A stretch of DNA of 64,000 nt, taken from JANXXV01 sp038230275 (GTDB taxonomy: Bacteria; Acidobacteriota; Terriglobia; Bryobacterales; Bryobacteraceae). Positions 33,137 through 42,389 of the stretch are shown here, piece after piece; the first letter of the stretch is position 1, and each line of letters opens with the position of its first letter. The stretch is taken from the NCBI GenBank assembly GCA_038230275.1, contig JBBRNO010000014.1, positions 22,275-86,274 of the forward strand, read 5' to 3'. Position numbers and translations under genes: made by a program. The notes under the pieces were generated by a model that did not search any database, had not been told where the DNA came from, and was given only the letters and a program-made list of their open reading frames with translations.

Positions 33137-36037
33137 TCAATCGATGTAAACGAATTCGGCCGAGCTCAGAACAGCCTGGCATAGGTCCGCCAGTGCATAC
33201 CACGTCGCGGTAGAGGCCACCGGAGCGTCCTCCTTTTCCTTTCGCAGATGGCCTTCCCAAAAGGTGCGCAGCTTCGTCAAATCGCCAAGCGCGGCCGCGG
33301 TCTCATCCCCTGAAGGACGCCGGCCCAAGGCGCGCAAATACAGCTGTTCAATTTGTTTTGACGGATCAGCGGGCGAATCGTCCAGCAGCCTGCCGGCCAG
33401 ATAGCGGGAATGGTCGCGCACTAGCGGGCTGTTTGTCATTTGCAACGCTTGTGTCGCCACCGTGGAATAGCCGCGCTGGATGCAATTAGGCGACATAGGA
33501 GGCAGATCGAAAACTTCTAAAATCGTTGGCGGCGTAGTCCGCCGTTGCAGAACGTAAATGCTGCGCCGCCAGCCCTGCTTATGCGAGCCCTTCCCTGCCA
33601 CCTCGCCGGACGCTTTCGTTTCCACCTCTACCGGCGGACCGAATGCCGTGGAATCCAGATCGCCCGTCACTTGCAGAATGGTGTCGTTCAATTGCTCGGC
33701 ATCCATGCGGTGCAGCGGCATATGCGAAAGCAGAACGTTCTCCGGATCGGCAGCGCTGGAAGCAGTCACCTGCGTACTCTGGCGGTAGGCGGTCGAGGTC
33801 ATAATCAGCCGGTGAATAGACTTCACGCTCCATCCACGCGCAACAAACTCGGTCGCCAGCCAATCCAGCAGTTCAGGGTGTGACGGCGCGCTGCCAAGCC
33901 GGCCGAAATTCGATGGGCTGGCAACAATGCCCCGCCCAAAATGGTTCATCCAGATCCGGTTCACCATCACGCGCGCCGTCAACGGATGATCCGGCTGCAC
34001 CAGCCATCGCGCCAGGGCGAGACGTCGTCCGCTGGAATCCGCTCCAGCCGGAATCACTTTGTAGTCCGCCAACCCTGCCTTCAAAACGGATGGCACGCCT
34101 GGCAGCACCGATTCGCCAAGCTGTTGGGCTTCTCCACGCCGCAGCAAATAAACAGGCGAAGGCTCGCCACCCATGTCATAGAGGGCGCGGACACGCGGCT
34201 TCCCGTTCAACTTGCGCTTGTTGTCGGCAATGCTCTTCCGCAGTGCGGCGGTGCCCGTCTTGAATTGCGGAAATTTGTTGCCAATCTCGTCATCGGTGAC
34301 CTTCGTTGTTGCCTCGAACTTATCCACCAGATACGCTTGCGCCGTAGAGCGCTTTTCTTTCGGCGTCGCGATGCCGGATTCAAGATCCAGGCGAACCGCG
34401 TCCGGCAAAATTGCTAATCGCTCCCGGACTATCTGTTCCCGTAAGGGCTTGCCCTTCGCTTCCAGTTCCCCTTCCGCCCGCTTCATCTCCGCCTCAATGG
34501 GCGCGTTGTGGGCAGCCACTTTCGCAACCTCGTCTTCAGTAGCGAAGTCCAGATAGCGATCGGTCGGCTTCACCCAGTCATACGGATCATAGGCGGACTG
34601 CAGCACCGCACCCAGGCGGTAGTAATCGCGCTGCGGCAGCGGATCGTACTTATGGTTATGGCAGCGGGCACAGCCGATTGTTAATCCCATCACCGACGAA
34701 CTGAGCACATCGATTTCATCGGCGATCACGTTCATCCGCTCCGCAACGGATCCGTTCGCTGGCGAATAAGTTCCATCGGGTGTCATCCTCAGAAAGCCGG
34801 TCGCGGCCAGCTTCTCAAGCAACTCCGGCGTCGCCTTTTTCGCGCGCTTGTAGTCCACCAACTCATCGCCGGCAATCTGCTCCATTAGAAACTGGTCGTA
34901 CGGTTTGTCGCTGTTGAATGCACGGATCACGTAGTCGCGGTAGCGCCACGCATTTCCGCGGATCAGATCTTCATCGATGATTCCTTCCGAATCCGCATAG
35001 CCCGCCGCATCCAGCCAGAACTTGCCCCAGCGCTCGCCGTATTGAGGCGAAGCCAGCAGCTTTTCAATCAGCCGCTCATAGGCGTCCGGCCGGGAATCGG
35101 CCTCATAAGCGGCAATATCCGCGGGCGAAGGCGGCAAGCCGGTAAGATCCAGCCAGACACGGCGCAGCAGAATCAACCGGTCCGCCGGCGGGGCGTGCGT
35201 CAGCTTTTTCGCTTCCAGCTTCTGCAACAAAAATGCATCAATCGGATTGCGTACCAGTTCCCGATGCTGGACAACGGGAACCGCCGGCCGCTTTGGAGGT
35301 TGAAAAGACCAGAACTCCCGATCTTTCGCCGTCACCAGGCGATCTTCGCTTTCGCTGGGCGGCTGCTTCGGTCCGCCGGCGGCCCCGCCCGCAATCCATT
35401 TGCGCAGCACATCCACTTCCGCATCGGAAGGCGGCCGCACAAAGTATTCCGACAACAACTTTGGCGGAGGCATCTGCCCGGACGCGATCCGCTTCAGCAG
35501 CAGACTCTCTTCCGGCTTGCCCGGTATAATCGCGGGACCGGACTTCCCGCCCTTCATCCGGCTGGCTTGCGAGCGCAGATCCAAGCCGCCTTCCTGCTTC
35601 CGCTTCCCATGGCAGACAACGCAGCGCATCTGGAAAATGGGCAGCACGTCATTCTCAGTAAGCAACTGCACCGGCTGTATTGTGTCTTTCCCGGTGTCTC
35701 CTTTATCGATCCACTGGCGAATCACAGCAATCTGCGCGTCACTAAGCTTGGGCTCCACGGGCGGCATCGATCGCGAGACAATCTTCTCCATCAAAACGCT
35801 CTTGTCCGGCGTGCCCGGCAAGATGGCTGGACCGGACTTACCGCCTTTCAGCAGTCCGTCTCGTGTTCGGAGGTCAAGCCCTGCCTGCGCTTTCGCTCCG
35901 CTATGGCATCCCAGGCAGTGTGCCGTGAAAATCGGTAAAACCTCTGACTCAAACTTCGGCTGTTCAGCGCCGCGCCCCGCCGGAGCGGCCCATCCGGCCA
36001 GCAGCACGGACATGCTTATACAGTGGATGAACTTCAT
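33137..36037 (-). CDS. PSCyt1-PSCyt1-DUF1549-DUF1553 exported cytochrome-like protein
   Basis: 966 residues from the ATG that begins a signal peptide (MKFIHCISMSVLLAGWAAP); the open frame goes back to 36184 but the extra 49 residues look non-coding. Two planctomycete cytochrome C domains come first, with heme motifs CLGCH and CVVCH and their MPP loops (SRSMPPVEPKLSD, SGQMPPPKLLSE). Then comes DUF1549 (NPIDAFLLQKLEAKKLTHAP, LDLTGLPPSP, DAAGYADSEG). The C-terminal DUF1553/PSD1 part has RLALARWLVQPDHPLTARVMVNR, NFGRLGSAPSHPELLDWLA and RRSIYVLQRR. It starts the operon running into DUF1501 and the dehydratase. An electron-transfer role in carbohydrate oxidation is inferred. Confidence 0.93.
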   Translation of the reverse strand: MKFIHCISMSVLLAGWAAPAGRGAEQPKFESEVLPIFTAHCLGCHSGAKAQAGLDLRTRDGLLKGGKSGPAILPGTPDKSVLMEKIVSRSMPPVEPKLSDAQIAVIRQWIDKGDTGKDTIQPVQLLTENDVLPIFQMRCVVCHGKRKQEGGLDLRSQASRMKGGKSGPAIIPGKPEESLLLKRIASGQMPPPKLLSEYFVRPPSDAEVDVLRKWIAGGAAGGPKQPPSESEDRLVTAKDREFWSFQPPKRPAVPVVQHRELVRNPIDAFLLQKLEAKKLTHAPPADRLILLRRVWLDLTGLPPSPADIAAYEADSRPDAYERLIEKLLASPQYGERWGKFWLDAAGYADSEGIIDEDLIRGNAWRYRDYVIRAFNSDKPYDQFLMEQIAGDELVDYKRAKKATPELLEKLAATGFLRMTPDGTYSPANGSVAERMNVIADEIDVLSSSVMGLTIGCARCHNHKYDPLPQRDYYRLGAVLQSAYDPYDWVKPTDRYLDFATEDEVAKVAAHNAPIEAEMKRAEGELEAKGKPLREQIVRERLAILPDAVRLDLESGIATPKEKRSTAQAYLVDKFEATTKVTDDEIGNKFPQFKTGTAALRKSIADNKRKLNGKPRVRALYDMGGEPSPVYLLRRGEAQQLGESVLPGVPSVLKAGLADYKVIPAGADSSGRRLALARWLVQPDHPLTARVMVNRIWMNHFGRGIVASPSNFGRLGSAPSHPELLDWLATEFVARGWSVKSIHRLIMTSTAYRQSTQVTASSAADPENVLLSHMPLHRMDAEQLNDTILQVTGDLDSTAFGPPVEVETKASGEVAGKGSHKQGWRRSIYVLQRRTTPPTILEVFDLPPMSPNCIQRGYSTVATQALQMTNSPLVRDHSRYLAGRLLDDSPADPSKQIEQLYLRALGRRPSGDETAAALGDLTKLRTFWEGHLRKEKEDAPVASTATWYALADLCQAVLSSAEFVYID

Positions 36038-36182
36038 GGGTTGGAAGATCGGTTTCAGACTGAATTGTATACCCCGCGACGCCTTCGCGCTGGTGTCTCC
36101 GGGTTCACCCCAATGGACACTTGTGACCGGGACCATCGATCGATCATATAATGTCGTCTTGAGTCGATCCAGCGAATCCTCC

Positions 36183-37454
36183 ATGGTGCCGCAAGCACCG
36201 GCACCGAGTCTGAATCGATCTCAGAAGAAAGTGGTGGTCCTGCTTGTCGGCCTCAGTCTGATGAGCTATTTTCAGCGGACGGCCATGTCCATCGCCGGCC
36301 CGTCCATCGCCCGCGAGTTTTCGCTAACGGAAACTCAAATGGGCGCCATTTACTCGGCGTTTCTGCTTGGGTATGCGTTTCTGATGATCCCCGGCGGTTG
36401 GCTCGCCGATCGGATCGGGCCGCGCTTGACGCTGGGAATCGTTGGCTTCGGAACAGCCGTGCTCACCTCGCTGACGGCCTTCGGCGGCCGCGCCGGCCTG
36501 GGAGCTCTGATCGGCGTTTTTCCGGCATTTCTCGGAATCCGGCTGCTGCTGGGAATCGCATCCGCCCCACTCTACCCTTCCACCGCCCGCATGAGCGCCA
36601 ATTGGATGGAACTCGAAGTTCGCGGCCAGGTCTCCGGTTGGATTGTCGGTGGAGCGGGCGTCGGCGGCGCTCTTTCTCCGCTGCTCATTTCTCACCTGAT
36701 TGCCAGCGTCGGGTGGCGCGCGGCGTTTGTGCTTACGGGCGTCGCCACGGCGCTGTTAGCTGTTCTCTGGATAACCAGCGTTCGCGATTTCCCCGCCGGT
36801 GTGGAGCATCCGAAGCAAGATACATTCCGTCCGACGCCCTGGCGCAAGCTACTCACCAATCGCAACCTGATGCTGCTGACTCTTGGCTACGTCGCCCTCG
36901 ATTATTTTGAATACATCTTCTTCTACTGGACCTACTACTATCTGGGGCAGATTCGACATATGGGGGCGGACCAAAGCGCCGTCTATACCACCGGCCTTTT
37001 TGTTGCGTTCCTGATCTTCGCCCCGATTGGCGGAAAATTGACCGACGTGTGCGTGCGCCGCTTCGGACTCAAAGCAGGAATGCGCATCATCCCCATATTC
37101 GGAACTATCCTCAGCATAGCGGTACTTCTGATAGCCATCAGCCTTTCCAGCGCGGAGATGACGGGCGTGCTGATGGCGGTTTCGTTAGGTCTCGCCGCGT
37201 CGACGGAAGGTTCCTATTGGGCCGCCACCATCCAGACTGGTGGCAACGAAGCGGGTGCAGCTTTTGGAATACTCAACGGCGGCGGAAACCTGGGAGGGTT
37301 TCTTGCACCGGTAGCCACTCCCTGGCTTGCGTCCCTATTCGGCTGGTCCGCCGGGCTCTATTTCGGATGCCTGGTTGTTTGCCTCAGCATCGGCGTATGG
37401 TGCTTCATCAACCTGGAGAGGCAAAGTTCCTACGAACCGGTGATTGAGACCTGA
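36183..37454 (+). CDS. MFS transporter, sugar-acid (ACS/galactonate) type
   Basis: 423 residues from ATG 36183. The open frame goes far upstream, but that part is antisense to the PSCyt gene. Twelve hydrophobic segments are visible. The A-like motif GGWLADRIGPRLTLG follows helix 2, and RTAMSIAGPSIAREFSLTETQMGAIYSAF is the start typical of anion:cation symporters for galactonate, glucarate and related acids. It is divergent from the PSCyt-DUF1501-dehydratase operon, with the two starts only about 146 bases apart, so the promoters share this gap. It probably brings in the substrate of the dehydratase. The 3' end overlaps the protease gene by 25 bases. Confidence 0.88.
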   Translation: MVPQAPAPSLNRSQKKVVVLLVGLSLMSYFQRTAMSIAGPSIAREFSLTETQMGAIYSAFLLGYAFLMIPGGWLADRIGPRLTLGIVGFGTAVLTSLTAFGGRAGLGALIGVFPAFLGIRLLLGIASAPLYPSTARMSANWMELEVRGQVSGWIVGGAGVGGALSPLLISHLIASVGWRAAFVLTGVATALLAVLWITSVRDFPAGVEHPKQDTFRPTPWRKLLTNRNLMLLTLGYVALDYFEYIFFYWTYYYLGQIRHMGADQSAVYTTGLFVAFLIFAPIGGKLTDVCVRRFGLKAGMRIIPIFGTILSIAVLLIAISLSSAEMTGVLMAVSLGLAASTEGSYWAATIQTGGNEAGAAFGILNGGGNLGGFLAPVATPWLASLFGWSAGLYFGCLVVCLSIGVWCFINLERQSSYEPVIET

Positions 37455-39841
37455 ACCGATACGTCTCCAATCTGAATAACGAATACATTCTGTCCCGCCG
37501 TCGGGCCCAGTTGCACGTCTACGCCGAACAACCCCGGTATTTCGTCGTCATGCGATACCAAGCCGCGAATGGACCCACCGCCGATAGTCACGCTCGCCTG
37601 GGGTTTCGCGTCCGCCATGCTCAGCCCGGAGGCATCGGTCACACGGAACAATACCGCATCCTTCAGCGTGCCGCGGCGTCTTCCACTAGTGATGCTGTCG
37701 AGGATGGTGATCCGCGCGGGTACTCCCGAAGGCACGGCATACCAATACGGGATGCGCGTTTGCGTTCCGGAAGTGCCGGTAACCGCCAACACCCCTTCAT
37801 AGGTTCCCGCCGCCAAGCCGGCAGCGTTCCACACCACCGGAACATCCATGGACGCGCCGGCAGCCAGTTGAACCGAGTTCAACGCAACCGAGGGACTTCC
37901 ACCGGAGGCGCCGGGGATTGGCACAATTGAGAACGTCTCATCGGACTGCCCCACATTGGTGATCTTAAGCACGCGGTTGACCTGCTCATCGGAGGTGCCC
38001 GCACCAAAGCTGAGCGAGGTGGGATACGCGGTCACGGTGGAATGAAGCGCAGCGGCGGCATTCAGCAATCCGGCTCCAGTCTGCTGCACACCCAGCGTTT
38101 GGCCGGAAACCGGTTGCATGGCGGCAGCGGTATTGATCAGCAGCGATCGATACTGGTCCACCGTCAGCCCAGGCCGTGCGCTCTTGATCAGCGCCGCCGC
38201 ACCAGCTACCAAAGGACTGGAGAAGCTGGTGCCATTCACCAGAATGTAGCCGCTGGGATCATACATGTCGCCAGCCGAGTCAAAAGTCTGCGTGGCAACG
38301 TAGATGTCCTGCCCGACGGCCATCATATCCGGCTTAATGCCTGCGTCCACGTTCGGCCCGGCGGCAGTGAAGTCCGTTATCACGTTCGACGGGACCTGCA
38401 CCGCGCTCAGCGCGAACTGCAAGGTACCGGTTGACAAAGCCGAACCGGCGAGACGTTGCTTGATCGCCGCACCCGCATCGTAACTAATCATCTCAGCCGG
38501 AAGCGTAGCGCTTCCCACCGTCATATGAATGGGTTGTGGCGAGGCCTGCGCGGCGTACACCAGCCCACCCGCTGCCCCGGCATTCTGCGCGTTGGTCAAC
38601 TTCACCTGGAAGGTGCAGGTGCCGCGCAGAATCAACGCAATGCGACCCCTCAAACTATTGGCGGGCAGCGCCGAACAGGCCAGGCCCGTCGTATCCAATG
38701 TGGCAACGTCTACCAGCGGCGCTGAAACAGGCGCGGCGGGCACCACACCGTCGCCGGCGATGGCCAGGAACGCGGGCAGCCCATCAATACTGGCGCTGCT
38801 GGCGAAGGTCCGGTCGTTCGTAGACGCTCCAACGGCGATCGCGGAAGGCGCGGATGCCGGTGACGACATGGTGTTCAGATCCGGCCCGCTATTGCCGGCC
38901 GCCACCACTACGATCACGCCAGCCTTTGTCGCGCGTTCCACTGCCTGCGCATCCAAGTCGTCGCTCAGGCGCGGAGCAAGATCGCTGCCAAGGCTCAGAT
39001 TGATGACGTCCATTCCATCGGAAACCGCATCGTCAATCGCCTTCAGAATGGCGTCGTCCGAAGCAGAGTCGTTAATTCCAGGCGTGCCGAACACTTTGTA
39101 ATTTCCGAGAAACGCCTTCGGCGCTACACCGGTGACGGTTGCCAGCGGTCCGTCGTTACGAACTCCGGCCGCCACCATCGCCAGCGCGGTGCCGTGTCCA
39201 ACATGGTCGCGGGCTGAGTTATCGGGATCGCGATGCGGAAGCAGGTTCACATAACTTCGGGCAACAATGATCTTATTGTTTGTGTACGCAGTGTCGCTAT
39301 CGTTATTGACGCGGGGGTATGTGGCCGGAACCGTGAGCGACGGGTCCTGAAAGCCGGGACGCGTGGAATCGATGCCGCTGTCGATAATGGCAATCTTCAT
39401 GCCGGCTCCGGCGCGATCCATTCCAATTTCATTCCACACATCGGTGACCCGGTGCAGCGCCACCGCGCGATCCAGAACCATGTGCATCATGCGCACCGGA
39501 ATCACGCGCTTTACACCCGGCAGCGCGGCCAATTGCGCCGCCTGGGCATCGGACACCTTTATAAACATTGCATTGGCGACGGTATCGACGGTATCCAGCA
39601 CAACCGCCTGCTGTTGCTCCAAACGGCCGCGAAGTTGTTGTTGCTCGCTGCGGACCCTGGTCCGGTGCGCTCCGGCAACCGCGCTGTGCATGCCCCCTCT
39701 GCTGGCAGCGTGCAGCACGTGTTCCGAGACGGATTCTGTATTCAATTCAACGATGTACCGGTCTGGCAGTCTTTCTGCAAATAACCCAATGCTGAACAGG
39801 GCGAAACCGGTGAGAAATAAAATCTGCCAATAACAGCGCAT
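37430..39841 (-). CDS. Subtilisin-like serine protease (S8) with PA domain
   Basis: 803 residues from ATG 39841, which begins a signal peptide (MRCYWQILFLTGFALFSIGL). An in-frame ATG at 39868 adds nine residues. An I9-type propeptide (PDRYIVELNT) precedes the catalytic domain. The triad is Asp in IAIIDSGIDS, His in GHGTALAMVAAG and Ser in NGTSFSSPLVAGAA, with the oxyanion Asn in VVAAGNSGPD. A protease-associated insert (GRIALILRGTCTFQVKL, GAAGGLVYA) sits between His and Ser. Beta-sandwich domains close the chain (LSFGAGTSDEQVNRVLKITN). It is secreted and should cleave proteins outside the cell or in the periplasm. No exporter or cognate inhibitor gene is next to it. Confidence 0.93.
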   Translation of the reverse strand: MRCYWQILFLTGFALFSIGLFAERLPDRYIVELNTESVSEHVLHAASRGGMHSAVAGAHRTRVRSEQQQLRGRLEQQQAVVLDTVDTVANAMFIKVSDAQAAQLAALPGVKRVIPVRMMHMVLDRAVALHRVTDVWNEIGMDRAGAGMKIAIIDSGIDSTRPGFQDPSLTVPATYPRVNNDSDTAYTNNKIIVARSYVNLLPHRDPDNSARDHVGHGTALAMVAAGVRNDGPLATVTGVAPKAFLGNYKVFGTPGINDSASDDAILKAIDDAVSDGMDVINLSLGSDLAPRLSDDLDAQAVERATKAGVIVVVAAGNSGPDLNTMSSPASAPSAIAVGASTNDRTFASSASIDGLPAFLAIAGDGVVPAAPVSAPLVDVATLDTTGLACSALPANSLRGRIALILRGTCTFQVKLTNAQNAGAAGGLVYAAQASPQPIHMTVGSATLPAEMISYDAGAAIKQRLAGSALSTGTLQFALSAVQVPSNVITDFTAAGPNVDAGIKPDMMAVGQDIYVATQTFDSAGDMYDPSGYILVNGTSFSSPLVAGAAALIKSARPGLTVDQYRSLLINTAAAMQPVSGQTLGVQQTGAGLLNAAAALHSTVTAYPTSLSFGAGTSDEQVNRVLKITNVGQSDETFSIVPIPGASGGSPSVALNSVQLAAGASMDVPVVWNAAGLAAGTYEGVLAVTGTSGTQTRIPYWYAVPSGVPARITILDSITSGRRRGTLKDAVLFRVTDASGLSMADAKPQASVTIGGGSIRGLVSHDDEIPGLFGVDVQLGPTAGQNVFVIQIGDVSVQVSITGS

Positions 39842-39897
39842 AGTTATACAAACGCATCCATCTGTCATCCGGTGTCGGAATTCTATGTAAATTAGTG

Positions 39898-41310
39898 TTA
39901 AATATAAGCTGCGGAGACGTAGCTCTGCTGCGCTTGGATCTGGCGCGCCGGTTCCAGCCGGACTACCAGCAGGGTCTGATCGTCATGCGGGGCCTGATTC
40001 CCCAGGAAGCGGCGGATGTCGGCAAGAATGGCGGCACAAATGGCGTTCGGAGAAGCGTTCCAGTTCTGGCGAATTGCCTTTAGAATGCGTTCCTCCCCGA
40101 ACTCTGCTTCATCTGCCCCCTGCGCTTCCAGAATTCCGTCGGAGTACATCACAAGCAGATCGCCCGGCTGTACCGAAACTTCGCCCTGCCGGTATCTGGC
40201 AAACGGCAACAATCCAAGCACAGGTCCGCCTTCGTCCAGCCGCTGGACTTCCAAATTTCCGTTGTCGCCTTCGCTCACCAGCAGTGGCGGCAAATGGCCG
40301 GCATTCACATAACGAAGGCGCGCGGAATGCGGATCGAAATAGCACGAGAACAACGATGCGAAGCGCTCCTGTGCCGTTTTGGCGCAAAGTAGCCGGTTTA
40401 GACGGGAAGACGATTCTTCGTGTTCCGATGCGGAGCCAGTCCAGGCGCTGGACCGCACCGCGCCATGGATCACGCCCATTAACAATGCGGCCGGCAGGCC
40501 CTTTCCCGATACATCGCCAAGCACCAGGGCAGCCCGGCCGTCTTCTACTTCAAAAACATCGTAGAAATCACCGCCTACTTCCGACGCTTGAATGCAATCC
40601 GCGGCAAAATCGATCCCTTCCCCCACGGGACGGCACGGAGGCAGAAGATCCTTCTGTACACTGCGCGCAAGGTCCAGCTGTTGTTCCAGCTTCTTGCCGC
40701 GCATGTAGTGTCCGAAGCGCAGTCCGATGACGATCATGGCGGCCAGAAGCGCCAGCGCCGCCAGACAGCCAACGATCAGATGCTGCCTCAAAAGCCCGAA
40801 TGAAACCGAGACGCTATCCAGGTAAATCGCCATTTCCACCATCGCCGGGCGGCCAGCGCGAATCGGCTGCATGGTTACCAGCACCGGACCGGATGCGGTC
40901 TGGCGGACCTCGGAAACGGGGGCATGCTTATCCAGCCCTTGCAGGATTCTCACCTTGGAAAACGGAACGCCTGTGGGCGTACCGCTGACGGCCATCGCGA
41001 CTCCATCGAAGCCGACCAGGCGTGCCCAGCTAATCTGGCGGGACGCCTCGTGGCGCATCTCATCCAGCATGGGAGCCAAGTCTTCCGCCTCCGTTGCCTT
41101 TGCTGCACGGGCGGCCCTCTCCAGTGCGGTCGTTTTCCGCACTGCTTCCCGTTGCGCCTCCTGGCGGATCAGATTGCCGGAGACGTAGCGATAGGTCTCC
41201 ACCGTTTCCACCAGCAAACCAAGTCCCAACAAAAGACCCGATGCAATCGACACTCGAAATAGTACGTACTCAGACTTACCCATACTCCAGTAGCGCCGTC
41301 GCGGGCTCAC
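39898..41310 (-). CDS. Membrane-anchored SpoIIE/RsbU-type serine phosphatase (PP2C)
   Basis: 470 residues from GTG 41310, whose bases overlap the stop of the STAS gene; an ATG at 41283 is an alternative. It has a transmembrane helix near 20-40 (VSIASGLLLGLGLLVETV), an extracytoplasmic sensor domain of about 120 residues, and a second helix (LIVGCLAALALLAAMIVIGL). A short linker leads to the SpoIIE PP2C domain with QASEVGGDFYDVFE, LGDVSGKGLPAALLMG, YVNAGHLPPLLV, MYSDGILEAQG and DDQTLLVVRLE. It would dephosphorylate a serine-phosphorylated STAS protein in a partner-switching pathway in response to an outside signal. The coupled STAS gene is the obvious partner, but see its unusual site. Confidence 0.9.
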   Translation of the reverse strand: MSPRRRYWSMGKSEYVLFRVSIASGLLLGLGLLVETVETYRYVSGNLIRQEAQREAVRKTTALERAARAAKATEAEDLAPMLDEMRHEASRQISWARLVGFDGVAMAVSGTPTGVPFSKVRILQGLDKHAPVSEVRQTASGPVLVTMQPIRAGRPAMVEMAIYLDSVSVSFGLLRQHLIVGCLAALALLAAMIVIGLRFGHYMRGKKLEQQLDLARSVQKDLLPPCRPVGEGIDFAADCIQASEVGGDFYDVFEVEDGRAALVLGDVSGKGLPAALLMGVIHGAVRSSAWTGSASEHEESSSRLNRLLCAKTAQERFASLFSCYFDPHSARLRYVNAGHLPPLLVSEGDNGNLEVQRLDEGGPVLGLLPFARYRQGEVSVQPGDLLVMYSDGILEAQGADEAEFGEERILKAIRQNWNASPNAICAAILADIRRFLGNQAPHDDQTLLVVRLEPARQIQAQQSYVSAAYI

Positions 41311-41576
41311 TTGTTACACGCATGCCGCAGGTTTGACACTTCTTTACGAACGCCGGTGAGGGTCACGCCTTTCCGCTGCATACGGCTGAGAAGTTGCTCG
41401 CCGTTGCGGTCGGTTGCATGTAGGCGGCTTACATCCAATCGCAGTGCCGGGCTATCGTTTGTGGGTGCAAGGGTGTACCAGCATCGCTCCAATTCCCCCA
41501 CTCCCGCACCCGCCAGATTTCCTTCCAGCGAAAGCCACTCGCTGCCGCGCATGGAATGTAAGTAGATTCGAAACAT
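41307..41576 (-). CDS. Small STAS-domain protein (anti-sigma-factor-antagonist-like)
   Basis: 89 residues forming one STAS fold: EWLSLEGNLAGAGVGELERCW, then LRLDVSRLHATDRNGEQLL, then RMQRKGVTLTGV. It is coupled by a GTGA overlap to the SpoIIE phosphatase gene, as expected for partner switching. At the position where SpoIIAA/RsbV have D-S-S-G, with the second Ser phosphorylated, this protein has D56-R57-N58-G59. It has no Ser or Thr at the site and probably cannot be switched by phosphorylation. It may be a constitutive binder, or the phosphatase may act on another STAS protein. Confidence 0.75.
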   Translation of the reverse strand: MFRIYLHSMRGSEWLSLEGNLAGAGVGELERCWYTLAPTNDSPALRLDVSRLHATDRNGEQLLSRMQRKGVTLTGVRKEVSNLRHACNK

Positions 41577-42389
41577 TGCCGCTCCTTACCAACTAAGACG
41601 GCGCACCCGGCCCGGAAGTAGCTGCTGAGATGTAAAACGTTGGTTAAATATATCGGTTCGGCACGATCTCCAGGTAAGTGCGGCCGTTCTCGCCCCAGTT
41701 CCGCTGCCCCATGATCCGTTGGGCTCCTCCGCCTCGTGAGGAACCCTGTATTCATTTAACTTGGGGGTTAAGGCTTGGTTCGAATAGGTAGGATTGAAAT
41801 CCGAATCGATGCGCGCCCGGTTCAACTTGAACCGCCGCGAAGATTAAAGGTTCTGGGCACCCAGAGGAATCATCGTTTCCAGAAAGAAGTTGTTGTGTAG
41901 AGGGTCGGCCGTCTTGGAAGCGGCTGCAACCTGCTCCCCTGCCTTGCGCGCCGGCCACGCTAGAAGAAAGCTATTCTACTTGGCAATCCATATGAGCTTT
42001 GGACGCGAGCGGGTCGAAGACGCGTTGCTACTTGCTGGAAAAAAAGCTCATGCCAAACTGCCGCACGTTGGACGGAGTGCGCAGTCGCCATCCATTGCGT
42101 GGATACTTCCTCCCTTTCCGAAGGGCACTGCACTTTTTTGATAACTCTCACGGACCGGGCACTAACGCCATTTGGCGGGATGGTGGTATCTCCACTACAA
42201 CGAAGGCCCGTGGCTTGAGGTTGGAACGGTGATCGTTAAGTGATGACAGCCCAGTCCGAGGCCCTTCCAGATGCAAGTTGGGGTATGCGACAATTTGTGG
42301 AGATCCGGGTTCAGAATCTAAAAGTAAACGCGGGGACTGGCGTCGGTTGTATGCCCGCTGCCCGGATGGGACAAAAACTTTGGAGGCCT
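41577..42389. other. About 800-base non-coding region upstream of the repeat protein
   Basis: No family-like reading frame is seen. The frame of the repeat protein is open from 42240, but the first 50 codons look non-coding. The region should hold divergent promoters for the STAS/phosphatase operon and the repeat protein. I looked for c-di-GMP, cobalamin and SAM riboswitch cores and did not find them. An RNA element cannot be excluded. Confidence 0.35.

Noticed and set aside
35400..36182. N-terminal extension of the MFS transporter frame
   Set aside because: It is antisense to the PSCyt protein; the transporter fits the family from ATG 36183.
41577..42389. Riboswitch (c-di-GMP or similar) before the large repeat protein
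   Set aside because: I looked for conserved riboswitch cores and did not find one; no hairpin set was convincing.
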